In this document: positions 1 through 8,559 of the stretch, piece by piece
Layout: each line of letters opens with the position of its first letter
Position numbering within the stretch: the first letter of the stretch is position 1
Assembly (NCBI GenBank): GCA_040902885.1
Contig: JBBDWK010000068.1
Span: forward strand, 1 to 64,000
Reading direction: 5' to 3'
Source of the DNA: JBBDWK01 sp040902885
GTDB lineage: Bacteria > Acidobacteriota > Terriglobia > Bryobacterales > Bryobacteraceae
Length of the DNA: 64,000 nucleotides
Position numbers and translations under genes: made by a program
The notes under the pieces: model-generated
Seen by the model: only the letters and a program-made list of their open reading frames with translations
Told to the model about the DNA's origin: nothing
Database searches by the model: none

Positions 1-53
1 AAGGGGACATTTCTACTTTGCCGACGAGGGGACATTTCTACTTTGCCTTGACA
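1..53 (-). mobile_element. Probable terminal end of an IS21-family-like element (cut by window start)
   Basis: A 21-base unit occurs twice in direct orientation at 2-22 and 27-47, period 25 (core GGGGACATTTCTACTTTGCC). On the minus strand the outer boundary at 53 reads TGTCAAGGCAAAG and then runs into the repeats. IS21-family elements typically have ends beginning TGT followed by multiple terminal repeats, so this fits an element lying to the left of the window with its end here. No transposase is visible inside the window, so the family call is inference; another repeat family is possible. Confidence 0.45.
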
Positions 54-68
54 AGACATTCCGTGCGC

Positions 69-97
69 TTGCTACCAGCGGCGGCCGGGTGTATTCT
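69..97 (+). promoter_or_regulatory. Candidate sigma-70-type promoter for the kinase-like gene
   Basis: TTGCTA (69-74), a 17-base spacer and TATTCT (92-97). It lies just inside the putative element end and before the strong ribosome site at 113-120 of the next gene. Predicted by eye only. Confidence 0.35.
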
Positions 98-126
98 TTT
101 CCCGATCCAGGGAAAGGAGGCGCCTT

Positions 127-969
127 ATGCAGATCGGTTTCCGCAGTGTAGCCCTGGGCGTCTGTTCGAGCTTCATCGTCGGCGGTCTCGCTTGGGCTCA
201 GCAGGCTGCCGCTCCCGCGACAAAACTGAACCGGGAGCGGATGGAAGAGTTTCTTAAGAACGCCAAGATCGTCAGCCGCCGCGGCATCTCGATCGGTGTA
301 ACCAACTCGCTGCGGGCGAAGTTGTCCGACGGTTCGGTTGACCACGATGCGCACATCCAGTCGATCGATATGGCGAAGTCGCAGTACCAGACCGACCGCG
401 GCACCGAGCTAAACTTCCGCGATAGCTGGAAGTTCAATATTGCCGCGTACCGGATCGATAAGCTTCTGGAACTCAATATGATCCCCGTCTCGATAGAGCG
501 GCGCGTTCCCGGCATCGGACAGGCCGCCGTCACGTGGTGGGTGGATGACGTCCTGATGGACGAAGTTACCAGGTACAAGAAAAAGATTGAGCCGCCCGAG
601 ATCGAGAATTGGAACCGCCAGATGTACGTAGTGCGGATCTTCGACCAGCTCATCTACAACGTCGATCGCAATCTGCAAAACCTCGTTATCACCAAGGACT
701 GGCATGTCTGGATGATCGACCACACCCGCGCGTTCCGGCTATTCACAGCGCTCAAGGAACCCCAGGCATTGGTTAGGTGCGACCGCAAGCTGCTGGACTC
801 TCTTCGGCGGCTTGACTCCCAAGCGTTACGGAGCGAAGTCAGGGACTACCTTACGAAACCGGAAATTGACGGTGTTCTGGCCCGCCGTGACAGAATCGTC
901 AAGTTTTTCGAAGATCAAATCGCCAGGAGGGGAGAGGCGGCAGTCGTCTTCGACTTCGCACGGCACTAG
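127..969 (+). CDS. Exported protein with a FAM20/PI4-kinase-like catalytic signature, function unknown
   Basis: 280 aa. The start is supported by AAAGGAGG at 113-120, six bases upstream. Residues 1-24 form a signal peptide ending AWAQ. The mature part resembles the secreted-kinase fold of the FAM20 and HipA/PI4K-like groups. A lysine near 65 sits in a short hairpin-like segment, and a helix reading FNIAAYRIDKLLELNMIP (104-120) precedes a catalytic-loop-like D180-R-N182-x-x-N185. An I-D198-H-T-R-A motif stands where the metal-binding Asp would be. It starts 36 bases before the receptor gene on the same strand and may be co-transcribed. The kinase fold is inference from motif spacing; the substrate is unknown, and it could be an inactive pseudokinase. 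Confidence 0.7.
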   Translation: MQIGFRSVALGVCSSFIVGGLAWAQQAAAPATKLNRERMEEFLKNAKIVSRRGISIGVTNSLRAKLSDGSVDHDAHIQSIDMAKSQYQTDRGTELNFRDSWKFNIAAYRIDKLLELNMIPVSIERRVPGIGQAAVTWWVDDVLMDEVTRYKKKIEPPEIENWNRQMYVVRIFDQLIYNVDRNLQNLVITKDWHVWMIDHTRAFRLFTALKEPQALVRCDRKLLDSLRRLDSQALRSEVRDYLTKPEIDGVLARRDRIVKFFEDQIARRGEAAVVFDFARH

Positions 970-1005
970 CCCATCGCCACCGTCTGAATTTCGGGAGGTT
1001 ATCCG

Positions 1006-3951
1006 ATGCAAAGGATGCGTGCTCTCGCCGCTTGGATCATCGTCGCTGAAGCCGCGGTTTATGCGCAGGAGTTCCGCGGCACGATTCTTGGCCGTGTCAC
1101 GGACTCCAGCGGCGCTGTCGTCGTCAACTGCTCTGTCACCGTCACCAACGAAAACACGAACACCCCCGTAAAGACCACCACCACTGCGGCCGGCGCCTAC
1201 ACGGTGCCGTTTCTGATTCCCGGCAGCTACACCGTGTCGGTGCAGTCACCCGGCTTTCGCGAGTTCAGGCGGCCAGGAGTTGTGGTGCAGGTTCAGGACC
1301 GCCTCGAGATCGACGTCGTTCTCGAGCCGGGCATTGTCGCCGAAACCGTGTTCGTGCGGGCCGAAACCCCGGTGCTGCAAACAGCCACCGCCTCCGTCGG
1401 CCAGGTGGTGGACCAGACTAATATCGTGAACCTTCCCATGAACGGCCGTTCCGTCTACTTGGTGGCTCGCATCGCCCCAGGAATGGTTCCCACCGACAAT
1501 CGTCTGTTCACCCGTCCTTTCGACAACGGCGCCGTCTCCAATGTTTCGATGGGCGGAAATCCGGCCAACAGCAACAACGTTTTGCTCGACGGCATCCCCA
1601 ATATGAATGGCGTCAGCCAGGTGGCTTTTGTTCCCTCCGTGGATGCCGTGCAGGAAATGAAGGTCCAGATCAATACCTATGACGCCGAGTTCGGGCGAGG
1701 TGCGGGCGGCGTGTTGAACGCCACCATAAAATCGGGCACCAACCAGTTTCACGGCACGCTCCTCGAGTTCTGGCGCAACGATATCCTGGAGGCCAACAGC
1801 TTTATCAACAACAGCGTGAACGAAGGCAAGCCGCGACAGCGCTACCACTTGTTCGGCGCCACCGCCGGCGGACCGGTGTACCTGCCGCGGCTCTACGATG
1901 GACGCAACCGCACGTTCATCTTTGGCAGTTGGGAAAGCAGCAGGCAGTCCGACCCCACTTCTCTGTTGACCAGCGTCCCGACGGTTGAGCAGCGCGAAGG
2001 CGATTTCTCCCAGACCTACGACGGCCAGGGCCGGCCGCTGCCTATTTTCGATCCCTTCTCTCAACGCCCCAATCCCAATCTCGCCGGCGGCTTCCTGCGC
2101 GATCCGTTTCCCGGCAACCGGATTCCGCGCAACCGCATGGACCAGGTAGCGACAGGACTGATGGAGCAATACGCGCTGCCCAACAAACCCGGCGTGGGGC
2201 TGTCCGCTGTCGACAATTTCTTCTGGTCCGGCAGTTCCCCGGATGACTATGACGCCTTCATCACCCGGCTGGACCACAATTTCTCGGACCGGCAGCGGCT
2301 GTTCGTTCGCATTTCGGCGAGCCGGCGCCCGCGCCTTGGCGATGACGATCTTTTCGGCACTCAGGCCACGCAATCCAGGTTCTTAAACCGTCTCAGCCGC
2401 GGCGCCGCGCTCGACTACGTCAACACCATCACGCCCCAGACCCTCTTGAACGTCCGCTACGGGATATCCCGCTACGGCAATATCACCGAGTACCGCCCGC
2501 GCGATTTCCAGCTCAGTTCGCTTGGATTCCCGCAGCAACTGGCCGGCCAGGTCGTGAAGCAGCAGTTCCCTCGGATCGCCATCAGCGGCATAGAGGAGCT
2601 GGGGCGCACGGGCGACGCCGAGGATCTTGTCGACGTCCACACCTTCCAGCCGAGTATGACCAGAATCACCGGCCGTCACACGCTGAAGTGGGGTTTCGAC
2701 ACGCGGGTCTACCGCGATGTCGGCTATAACGTCGGCTTTGCTTCGGGCAACTTCTCGTTCAACCAGGCCGCCACTCGCGGTCCCGACCCCGTCCGCGATC
2801 TTACCAGCGGCCACCCGGTCGCCTCGTTCCTGCTCGGTACTCCGGCCAGTGGCAGCATCGACAAAAACGTAGCTCCCGCCTTTCAGAACGTCTACTATTC
2901 CGCATACGTGCAGGACGATTTCCGCGTGTCGTCCAGCCTCACCCTGAATCTGGGCTTCCGCTGGGAACACGATTCGCCGCGCACGGAACGCTACAACCAG
3001 ATCACCCGCGGTTTCGCCTATGACACCCCCAGCCCGCTCCAGTCAAGGATTCGCGATCTGCCGCTGTTCGGCGGATTGCTGTTCGCGGGCGTCAACGGGC
3101 AGCCCCGGGGGCAAACCGATCCGCAATGGCGGAGCTTCGCGCCGCGCTTTGGCGTCGCCTACCAGCTTCACCCGAGAATGGTCTTTCGGGCCGGCTATGG
3201 CATCTTCTATGCGGGCACTACGACACAGGGACGCGGCGCCGCTGCCTCTCCCGGCTTCAGCCTCGCCACGCCTATGGTAACCAGCCTGGACGGCATCCGG
3301 CCCCAGGATCTGCTGAGCAACCCCTTTCCCAATGGACTGCTGGCCCCCATCGGTTCGTCGGAGGGGCTGCTGACATTGGCCGGTCAGGGAGTATCCTTCA
3401 CCGAGGTCACCCGCCCGATCTCTTATTCTCAGCAATACAGCTTCGGCATTCAATTCGAGCCGGCGTCCAATCTCCTGATCGAGGCCACGTACTCGGGCAA
3501 CCGCGGCATCCACCTGCAAAACAGCAACAAGAACATCAACCAGCTCACCGCCGACCAATTGCGCCGTCAGGACGCATTGCTTGGCCGCGTCCCCAATCCC
3601 TTCTTCGGTCTGATCCAGGTCGGCTCGCTGGCCAGCTCCACCACTACTGTGGCCCAGTTAGCGCGTCCCTATCCGCATTTCACCGGCGTCACCCAGCGTG
3701 AGTTCACCGACGGCAGCGCCACTTACCATGCCTTCCTGCTTAAGCTGGAGCGACGCTTCGCCCGCGGTCTCACTTTCCTTGCCAGTTACACCAATGCAAA
3801 GCTCATCGACAATATCGGCAACCGCCAGGACAACTACAATCTTGCGGGAGAGCGGTCGCTGTCTTCCATCCATACTCCTCAGCGCCTCGTGATCAGCGGC
3901 GTCTGGGAGATTCCGGTGGGCCCCGGGCGCCCAGTGGTCGGGTGGTGGTAA
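1006..3951 (+). CDS. TonB-dependent receptor, Oar-like, N-terminal part (frameshifted)
   Basis: 981 aa read in this frame, starting at ATG after GGGAGG (993-998). A signal peptide (1-21, ending YAQ) is followed by a carboxypeptidase-regulatory-like domain (about 24-105), a plug region with the typical LPMNGR and FGRGAGGVLNATIKSGTN segments (about 130-250), and most of a beta-barrel. Such outer-membrane receptors import large ligands using TonB energy. The frame ends early at TAA 3949-3951 just after a PVGPGRP segment, whereas the missing barrel end continues in the +1 frame. A single-base indel around the C/G-rich run 3918-3940 would rejoin 1006-4438 into about 1143 aa, close to the intact paralogue at 8560-11988 (1142 aa). 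It is either a pseudogene or a sequencing error. Confidence 0.88.
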   Translation: MQRMRALAAWIIVAEAAVYAQEFRGTILGRVTDSSGAVVVNCSVTVTNENTNTPVKTTTTAAGAYTVPFLIPGSYTVSVQSPGFREFRRPGVVVQVQDRLEIDVVLEPGIVAETVFVRAETPVLQTATASVGQVVDQTNIVNLPMNGRSVYLVARIAPGMVPTDNRLFTRPFDNGAVSNVSMGGNPANSNNVLLDGIPNMNGVSQVAFVPSVDAVQEMKVQINTYDAEFGRGAGGVLNATIKSGTNQFHGTLLEFWRNDILEANSFINNSVNEGKPRQRYHLFGATAGGPVYLPRLYDGRNRTFIFGSWESSRQSDPTSLLTSVPTVEQREGDFSQTYDGQGRPLPIFDPFSQRPNPNLAGGFLRDPFPGNRIPRNRMDQVATGLMEQYALPNKPGVGLSAVDNFFWSGSSPDDYDAFITRLDHNFSDRQRLFVRISASRRPRLGDDDLFGTQATQSRFLNRLSRGAALDYVNTITPQTLLNVRYGISRYGNITEYRPRDFQLSSLGFPQQLAGQVVKQQFPRIAISGIEELGRTGDAEDLVDVHTFQPSMTRITGRHTLKWGFDTRVYRDVGYNVGFASGNFSFNQAATRGPDPVRDLTSGHPVASFLLGTPASGSIDKNVAPAFQNVYYSAYVQDDFRVSSSLTLNLGFRWEHDSPRTERYNQITRGFAYDTPSPLQSRIRDLPLFGGLLFAGVNGQPRGQTDPQWRSFAPRFGVAYQLHPRMVFRAGYGIFYAGTTTQGRGAAASPGFSLATPMVTSLDGIRPQDLLSNPFPNGLLAPIGSSEGLLTLAGQGVSFTEVTRPISYSQQYSFGIQFEPASNLLIEATYSGNRGIHLQNSNKNINQLTADQLRRQDALLGRVPNPFFGLIQVGSLASSTTTVAQLARPYPHFTGVTQREFTDGSATYHAFLLKLERRFARGLTFLASYTNAKLIDNIGNRQDNYNLAGERSLSSIHTPQRLVISGVWEIPVGPGRPVVGWW

Positions 3952-3955
3952 CCGG

Positions 3956-4438
3956 GTGGCGCGGAAACTGCTCGAGGGCTGGCAGCTCGACTGGATCGGA
4001 ACGCTCCAGTCTGGCCGGTCGCTGGCCGTCACCAGCAACGTCAACACCACTCAGTCGCAGGGCGGCGGGCAGCGGCCCAACAGCACGGGCAATTCTGCGA
4101 AGCTGGACGGGCCGGTTCCTGAAAGGCTGAACCGCTACTTTGACGTGACGCAGTTCGTGAACCCGGCGCCGTTCCAATTCGGCAATCTCTCTCGGACCTT
4201 GCCCGACGTGTCCGGTCCCGAGTGGCATGTTTGGGACATATCCATAATTAAGAACACGCGAATTCGAGAGAACCTGCGTTTTCAGCTTCGCGGAGAGGCA
4301 TTCAACGTCTTGAATCGTCCCGTGTTCGCCAACCCAGGTCTGGAGTTTGGCACCGCTTCGTTCGGCCGCATTAACGCCGTGGCGGACCGCGCCAATCCCG
4401 CGCGGCAAATTATGCTTGGCGCGAAGCTAATCTGGTAA
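3956..4438 (+). CDS. C-terminal barrel fragment of the frameshifted TonB-dependent receptor
   Basis: 160 aa from GTG 3956, although the open frame extends upstream and reads ...SGGGNRVARKLLEGWQ, the usual barrel segment following PxGxGRP in this receptor family. It ends with the conserved terminal strands (RGEAFNVLNRPVFANPG, then a final aromatic W before the stop), as in the intact receptor's NIWNTTHFGTPNTN region. There is no ribosome site of its own, so it probably is not an independent gene. It is convergent with the PHP-like gene, 8 bases away. Confidence 0.75.
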   Translation: MARKLLEGWQLDWIGTLQSGRSLAVTSNVNTTQSQGGGQRPNSTGNSAKLDGPVPERLNRYFDVTQFVNPAPFQFGNLSRTLPDVSGPEWHVWDISIIKNTRIRENLRFQLRGEAFNVLNRPVFANPGLEFGTASFGRINAVADRANPARQIMLGAKLIW

Positions 4439-4446
4439 AAGAGTCG

Positions 4447-6675
4447 TCACTGTTTCTTCAAATGGATTGGCTGCCAGAACGCACCGTTTCCGGCAGAGTC
4501 CCACGCAGCGAACCGTAGCCACTTCTTTCCCGCTGCGTCGAAGGGAATGCGGAAGCGGTGGCTGCTGAACGGTGGATACTCCGTGGCCGGGACGATCTTG
4601 CGATCGGTCTTCTCACCGTCCCCCCAAACAACTTCGACGAATTCGAGCGGATAGGTCCACTCGAGGTCCGCGACGATGGTCCGCTCCTTGCCGGACCCTT
4701 CGATAGCGAAACTCTTGAACAGCACCTCGCCGCTGGTCACGAAGAAGTCGCCAGCGCGCATCGACTTCACGATCGGCGCCCAACCCTCATCGAAAGCCGG
4801 CAGCCGGTCCAACTTGATATAGTTCACCATCAGGTGCTGATAAGTATCGTCGTCCGGGAATTTCGCGTACGTGTCGCCCTCGGCGATCAGATACTTAGCG
4901 TCCGCCCAGTTGTTCATGTCGTCCAACGTTCCGAGGCACCTGACCTCGCACAACCGGGACTCGGAAAGATCCACCGGTAACGACTGGTAAGATCCACCGA
5001 GGAAACGGTCGCTGCGGAAGTGGGCCGTTTCGCGAATGGCATCGGGATAGCCGCTCGACCCCTTCGTGCGCGGATGGGCTTGCCACACCAGGCCGTTCTC
5101 CTCGGTGAGCATCTTGAGCTCGTCGGCCGCCGATCCGACGTGATACACCTTGCCGTACTCGGGATGATTCTCTATTACCGGCTGGCCGTCTTTTCTGACG
5201 TGGGTCCAATAAACCGGCTTAGGGAATACGGTCGTGTAGTGGCCGCCAAAGTAGGCGTTGGGCTCCTCTCCAGGTACGATCAGAAAGTCCTTATCGGAGT
5301 GACGGCGGCTGGCGTCGAAGTAGGCCTTCTGATCGACCAGGCGAAGCGCTCCGGGGTCCTTTGCGTGCCCGTCTCCGTGGAAATCCGACATCATGGCGAT
5401 GTTGATTCCCATGGCCCGGAATGTGGGAATCCAAGGCGGCTGGACATCGATGCCTCCGGCATCCAGGACTTGCTCGTGGAAGGCCGTGTGAAAGTGGCTG
5501 ACTCCCACCTGGAAGCCAGGAATGGCCTTGTACCGGTCGTCGTGAGTAAACGCCATTACCGTCTCATGCGTCGCCGCCGGGGGTTCGGGACTCAGGTAGT
5601 AATAAGCGGCCATCCGCTGCCAGGTTCCGGGCGGCGCATTGAACAGCGCAAAATTCCCCATGGCAAAGCTACGCGCCTGCCGCGACCGGCGCTGCCACAC
5701 GTCATCGGAGAAACCAAACGGGCGGTACATCTCTTCGCGATCAGCCTGCCGAATGCCAACCGAAAACGAAGCGGCATCGTCTTTTCGGTAGTAGACATAC
5801 CCGAGATTCAGCTCGATTTCACGGCCGAAGAAGAACTTGTGCGGCGGTGGAAACACGGCGACCGACCCGCCGGCGGTTTCGACGAGGGCCAGGCGATTGC
5901 GTGCCCGCAGCGCCACCGGATCGGTGTTCGGAGAGCCGCCGAATTCGTACTTCTGCCAACCCCGCGCGACGTCACGCCACAAAACGCGCTTTGCCGCGTC
6001 GGTGCGAAATCCCTTCAGGCCGGCGCGATAGTGGTAAGCGACCGATGGCTCGTCGGTCTTGGCGATGGCCTCCTGCCGCAGCAAATTCGTTCCTTGGTAA
6101 ACGGTGAATTGCAGGCGTCCGGTAAAGATCCCCATGGAAAGGCCTGGGAACGTCACTTCCAGGCGCCCTCCATCCGTCTTCACCTGGCATGCGGTCGTGT
6201 TGAAAGTGGCTGTCGTGCGCCGAATCTCATCGGCTGTGCGCGGGAGTTCCGGATTCGTGCCCGTCGCTCCCGGGATCACAAGAGGCGCGTCCCAGAAGAC
6301 CTTCCACTTCTCACGCTCCAGAACCGCCAGGTCTTTGTCAAGGCCCAACTGGCGCAGCGGCGAAAGCTGCTGTTGCGAAATTCGGCGACGTCCCGAGGTC
6401 ACGTGAAACTCAGGGCTGAGGTCGCGCCCCAGCACGGTCCACTGGCCCCCCTGCCGCCGGACCGCAAGCTCCCCAATTACCGGCGCGGCATTCTGCAGGC
6501 CGAACACGACGCGAAGTTCCTGCCCGCGCGCACCCTGCCAGGTGAGGCGGAGCGTGTCACCGCTCATCTCCGCCTTGAGCCCAGCCACGTCCTTATAGCC
6601 GCTGAGATCGCACTGCAGGGGATCGGCGTTCGCCAGCCAAGCGCCGAACAGGAGACACCACAGAACTCGGTTCAT
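4447..6675 (-). CDS. Exported PHP-like metal-dependent hydrolase candidate
   Basis: 742 aa with a signal peptide (1-17). The start ATG 6675 is preceded by GGAGGAAAGG. The N-terminal 350 residues look all-beta with no motif I recognise. The second half has histidine and acidic clusters in the order expected for a PHP-type metal site: SHFHTAFH (about 392), SDFHGDGH (about 430), PGEEPN (about 472) and QAHPRT (about 533). PHP proteins hydrolyse phosphoester bonds with a multi-metal centre, but the substrate here is unknown. It lies 22 bases downstream of the phosphatase gene, probably in the same transcript. A second exported protein with a PHP-like half occurs at 54292-57108. Confidence 0.72.
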   Translation of the reverse strand: MNRVLWCLLFGAWLANADPLQCDLSGYKDVAGLKAEMSGDTLRLTWQGARGQELRVVFGLQNAAPVIGELAVRRQGGQWTVLGRDLSPEFHVTSGRRRISQQQLSPLRQLGLDKDLAVLEREKWKVFWDAPLVIPGATGTNPELPRTADEIRRTTATFNTTACQVKTDGGRLEVTFPGLSMGIFTGRLQFTVYQGTNLLRQEAIAKTDEPSVAYHYRAGLKGFRTDAAKRVLWRDVARGWQKYEFGGSPNTDPVALRARNRLALVETAGGSVAVFPPPHKFFFGREIELNLGYVYYRKDDAASFSVGIRQADREEMYRPFGFSDDVWQRRSRQARSFAMGNFALFNAPPGTWQRMAAYYYLSPEPPAATHETVMAFTHDDRYKAIPGFQVGVSHFHTAFHEQVLDAGGIDVQPPWIPTFRAMGINIAMMSDFHGDGHAKDPGALRLVDQKAYFDASRRHSDKDFLIVPGEEPNAYFGGHYTTVFPKPVYWTHVRKDGQPVIENHPEYGKVYHVGSAADELKMLTEENGLVWQAHPRTKGSSGYPDAIRETAHFRSDRFLGGSYQSLPVDLSESRLCEVRCLGTLDDMNNWADAKYLIAEGDTYAKFPDDDTYQHLMVNYIKLDRLPAFDEGWAPIVKSMRAGDFFVTSGEVLFKSFAIEGSGKERTIVADLEWTYPLEFVEVVWGDGEKTDRKIVPATEYPPFSSHRFRIPFDAAGKKWLRFAAWDSAGNGAFWQPIHLKKQ

Positions 6676-6697
6676 GGTCCTTTCCTCCTCAGAATCT

Positions 6698-7816
6698 TCA
6701 CTTCGGCGCCGAGGCGGCCAACGCCGCTTCCAGGTCCGCCGCCTGCTTCGCTACCTGCGAATTCGACGGTTCCAATCCGGCCACCTGCTTCAAGTACCGG
6801 AGCAAGTCGGGTGCAGCCGCGGGCAGTGGCAGCTTTCGGCCACGGTGCACGGCGTGGGGCAATCCTTTCTCGATGACCAGTGCTGCGGGCGGTCCGCCGT
6901 ATGCGCGCGACATTCCGACGTCGATCATGACAACCTTGCCGCCAAACCTGGGCAGGACGGCGCCGCCGGTAACCGTGTGACCGATGACAATTCGGCTGAC
7001 CCCATATTTGGACAACAACGCGTCCACGTGCGATCGGATCTCCTCGCCGTCTTCCGACGCTAGACCCCGGTACCAGAGCGGCCCCACCGTCTGGTCGAGC
7101 ACGAAGCCCTCTTTGAGCTTTTCGAAATCGTCAAGCTCCTTACGAATGCGGTCGTTCAACTCGCGAATCGTGTATACCGCGTACTTGGGCGAGATGCCGG
7201 CGTGAAGGAACAGAACGTCGTTGATTTTGACCAGCGCGTCGAGCCTGCGAATCCGCCGGCCATACTTGCCGCCTGGCCCGTACTCGTAGCGGTGCTCGAA
7301 GAACCCCAACGGGTGTTCTTGTTCCCACTTCTTGCGATAGGCGTCGTCGATCTTTAGCGCGCCCGGCGTGCGCCGCAGATCCTCCACGTGTTGATCGAAA
7401 AAGGAATCGCGAATTCGTGCCGAATCCCCCGTGCGGAACGACTCGTACTCGCCCTGATGAACGTAACGCAGGTCGCCGTAGACATTCATCGCTTCGTGGT
7501 TCCCCATCAGCGAGTGAACGAAACCGCCCGCGCTCCGCGACTGTCTTTCGAGCTGCATCAACAGGTCGATGACCTTGCGTGAATCCGGACCACGGTCAAC
7601 AACGTCGCCCGTTTGCACCAGATGAGTCTTGCCGCCCGACCACTTGCCCTTGTCGTCAATAAGGCCCGAGGCGCGCAGCACGGAAACGAACGCTTCGTAG
7701 TCGCCGTGAACATCGCCAACGGCAACAACACGCTCGACGCCCGTCCAGACGTCCTCGCCCACCGTGGCCACTGAAAGGCATAGCGCCAGCGCGCAGATTC
7801 GAACTGTCCGTCGCAT
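6698..7816 (-). CDS. Exported PPP-family serine/threonine phosphatase (Shewanella-like type)
   Basis: 372 aa with a signal peptide (about 1-20). All PPP metallophosphoesterase motifs are present: GDVHG (34-38), GDVVDRG (70-76), GNHE (105-108), a metal His in HAG (205-207) and GHT (279-281). This set, with its length, matches the bacterial Shewanella-like/RLPH phosphatases, which use a two-metal centre and sit in the periplasm when they have a signal peptide. A TATAGT hexamer at 7832-7837 (minus strand) and a GGAG before ATG 7816 may give it its own promoter. The PHP-like hydrolase follows after 22 bases, so the two may form an exported phosphoester-hydrolase pair; that link is inference. Confidence 0.88.
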   Translation of the reverse strand: MRRTVRICALALCLSVATVGEDVWTGVERVVAVGDVHGDYEAFVSVLRASGLIDDKGKWSGGKTHLVQTGDVVDRGPDSRKVIDLLMQLERQSRSAGGFVHSLMGNHEAMNVYGDLRYVHQGEYESFRTGDSARIRDSFFDQHVEDLRRTPGALKIDDAYRKKWEQEHPLGFFEHRYEYGPGGKYGRRIRRLDALVKINDVLFLHAGISPKYAVYTIRELNDRIRKELDDFEKLKEGFVLDQTVGPLWYRGLASEDGEEIRSHVDALLSKYGVSRIVIGHTVTGGAVLPRFGGKVVMIDVGMSRAYGGPPAALVIEKGLPHAVHRGRKLPLPAAAPDLLRYLKQVAGLEPSNSQVAKQAADLEAALAASAPK

Positions 7817-7846
7817 GAGAGTTACTCCGGCACTATATCGCGGCGC

Positions 7847-8197
7847 TTAAACCTTTTCAAACGCCAACTGGTCGCCCGGTTCCGTCCGCGTGGCGAGAAT
7901 TGTTCCCACGGGCAGTTCCAGGATGGAGTGAGCGGTCCAGCAGATTGCGATGCGCCGCGGCGCCATTCCCGGCGTCAGCTTTCTTACTTTCCGCTTGCGG
8001 TCGAGGAAGATCACGTCGATGGCGAACTTCATGCCGAAGCTGTGCACTGCCTCGGAAGGCACAATCCACAACCCCCGGCCGGGTTCGAGCGACCGATGCC
8101 TAAGCAATCCCACCCTTCGGGCGGCACTGGTATCCGCAACCTCGATCGCTTCCCCTAGCAGGGTATCCCTGGTCTGATTCTGTATGCGAAGCGGCAA
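7847..8197 (-). CDS. DUF192 family protein
   Basis: 116 aa. It contains the DUF192 pattern: LGEAIEVADTSAARRVGLLRHRSL near the N-terminus, GLWIVPSEAVHSFGMKFAIDVIFLD in the middle and TAHSILELPVG near the end. The family is a small beta-barrel of unknown function, often exported or membrane-anchored; no signal peptide is visible here. The only usable start in frame is TTG 8197 (no ATG or GTG lies between it and the upstream stop). An AGGGG lies about 13 bases upstream, which is far, so the start is uncertain. It is 23 bases downstream of the small helical protein gene, probably the same transcript. Confidence 0.85.
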   Translation of the reverse strand: MPLRIQNQTRDTLLGEAIEVADTSAARRVGLLRHRSLEPGRGLWIVPSEAVHSFGMKFAIDVIFLDRKRKVRKLTPGMAPRRIAICWTAHSILELPVGTILATRTEPGDQLAFEKV

Positions 8198-8220
8198 AAT
8201 CGTGACGGAAGGCCCCTGCG

Positions 8221-8529
8221 TCAGCCCTTCCCGCCAGCCCGGACGCTTGCCATCTCCTCGTTGGGTTGCCGCTCCGCGAGCAGAAGACGCCGCAGAGTGC
8301 GGAGGTCGTTCAGAATGCGGCGGCTGGTGGTTACGTGCGACGTCAGCTTGAGCAGGTTGTAAGAAACCAGTTGCAGGGCCTTGAGCCGGCGATCCGCGCC
8401 CTCGCTAACGGCGAGCGCCATCTCCGCCTCAATGTCTTTGCGGGTTTCCTCGACTGCCTCCGTGAGAAGGTCCACGTATTCGTAGGAGCCTTCAATGGTG
8501 TCAAAGGGCGTTTCAGTTCTGTTACTCAC
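8221..8529 (-). CDS. Small conserved-looking helical protein, unknown function
   Basis: 102 aa from GTG 8529, chosen because AAGGAG sits five bases before it and an extended -10 lies just upstream; a longer reading frame from 8550 would begin upstream of the likely transcription start. The protein is nearly all helical and charged (VDLLTEAVEETRKDIEAEM, then LVSYNLLKLTSHVTTSRR, then LRTLRRLL), with no membrane segment and no recognisable catalytic motif. It may be a four-helix or coiled-coil adaptor. First gene of a run with the DUF192 protein and possibly the phosphatase. Confidence 0.7.
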   Translation of the reverse strand: MSNRTETPFDTIEGSYEYVDLLTEAVEETRKDIEAEMALAVSEGADRRLKALQLVSYNLLKLTSHVTTSRRILNDLRTLRRLLLAERQPNEEMASVRAGGKG

Positions 8530-8549
8530 GGAAACTCCTTGGGGAAACA

Positions 8550-8558
8550 ATTATAGCA
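8550..8558 (-). promoter_or_regulatory. Extended -10 promoter element for the small helical protein gene
   Basis: On the minus strand it reads TGCTATAAT, a perfect extended -10. Transcription would start near 8543, giving a leader of about 14 bases containing the AAGGAG site. It overlaps the stop-codon region of the upstream receptor gene. No clear -35 is visible, as is usual for extended -10 promoters. Confidence 0.5.
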
Positions 8559-8559
8559 T

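Noticed and set aside
5020..6876. Long plus-strand open frame (618 aa) opposite the PHP-like gene
   Set aside because: It is the antisense shadow of a gene with clear motifs and signal peptide; the translation has no recognisable domain and the high GC favours long antisense frames.
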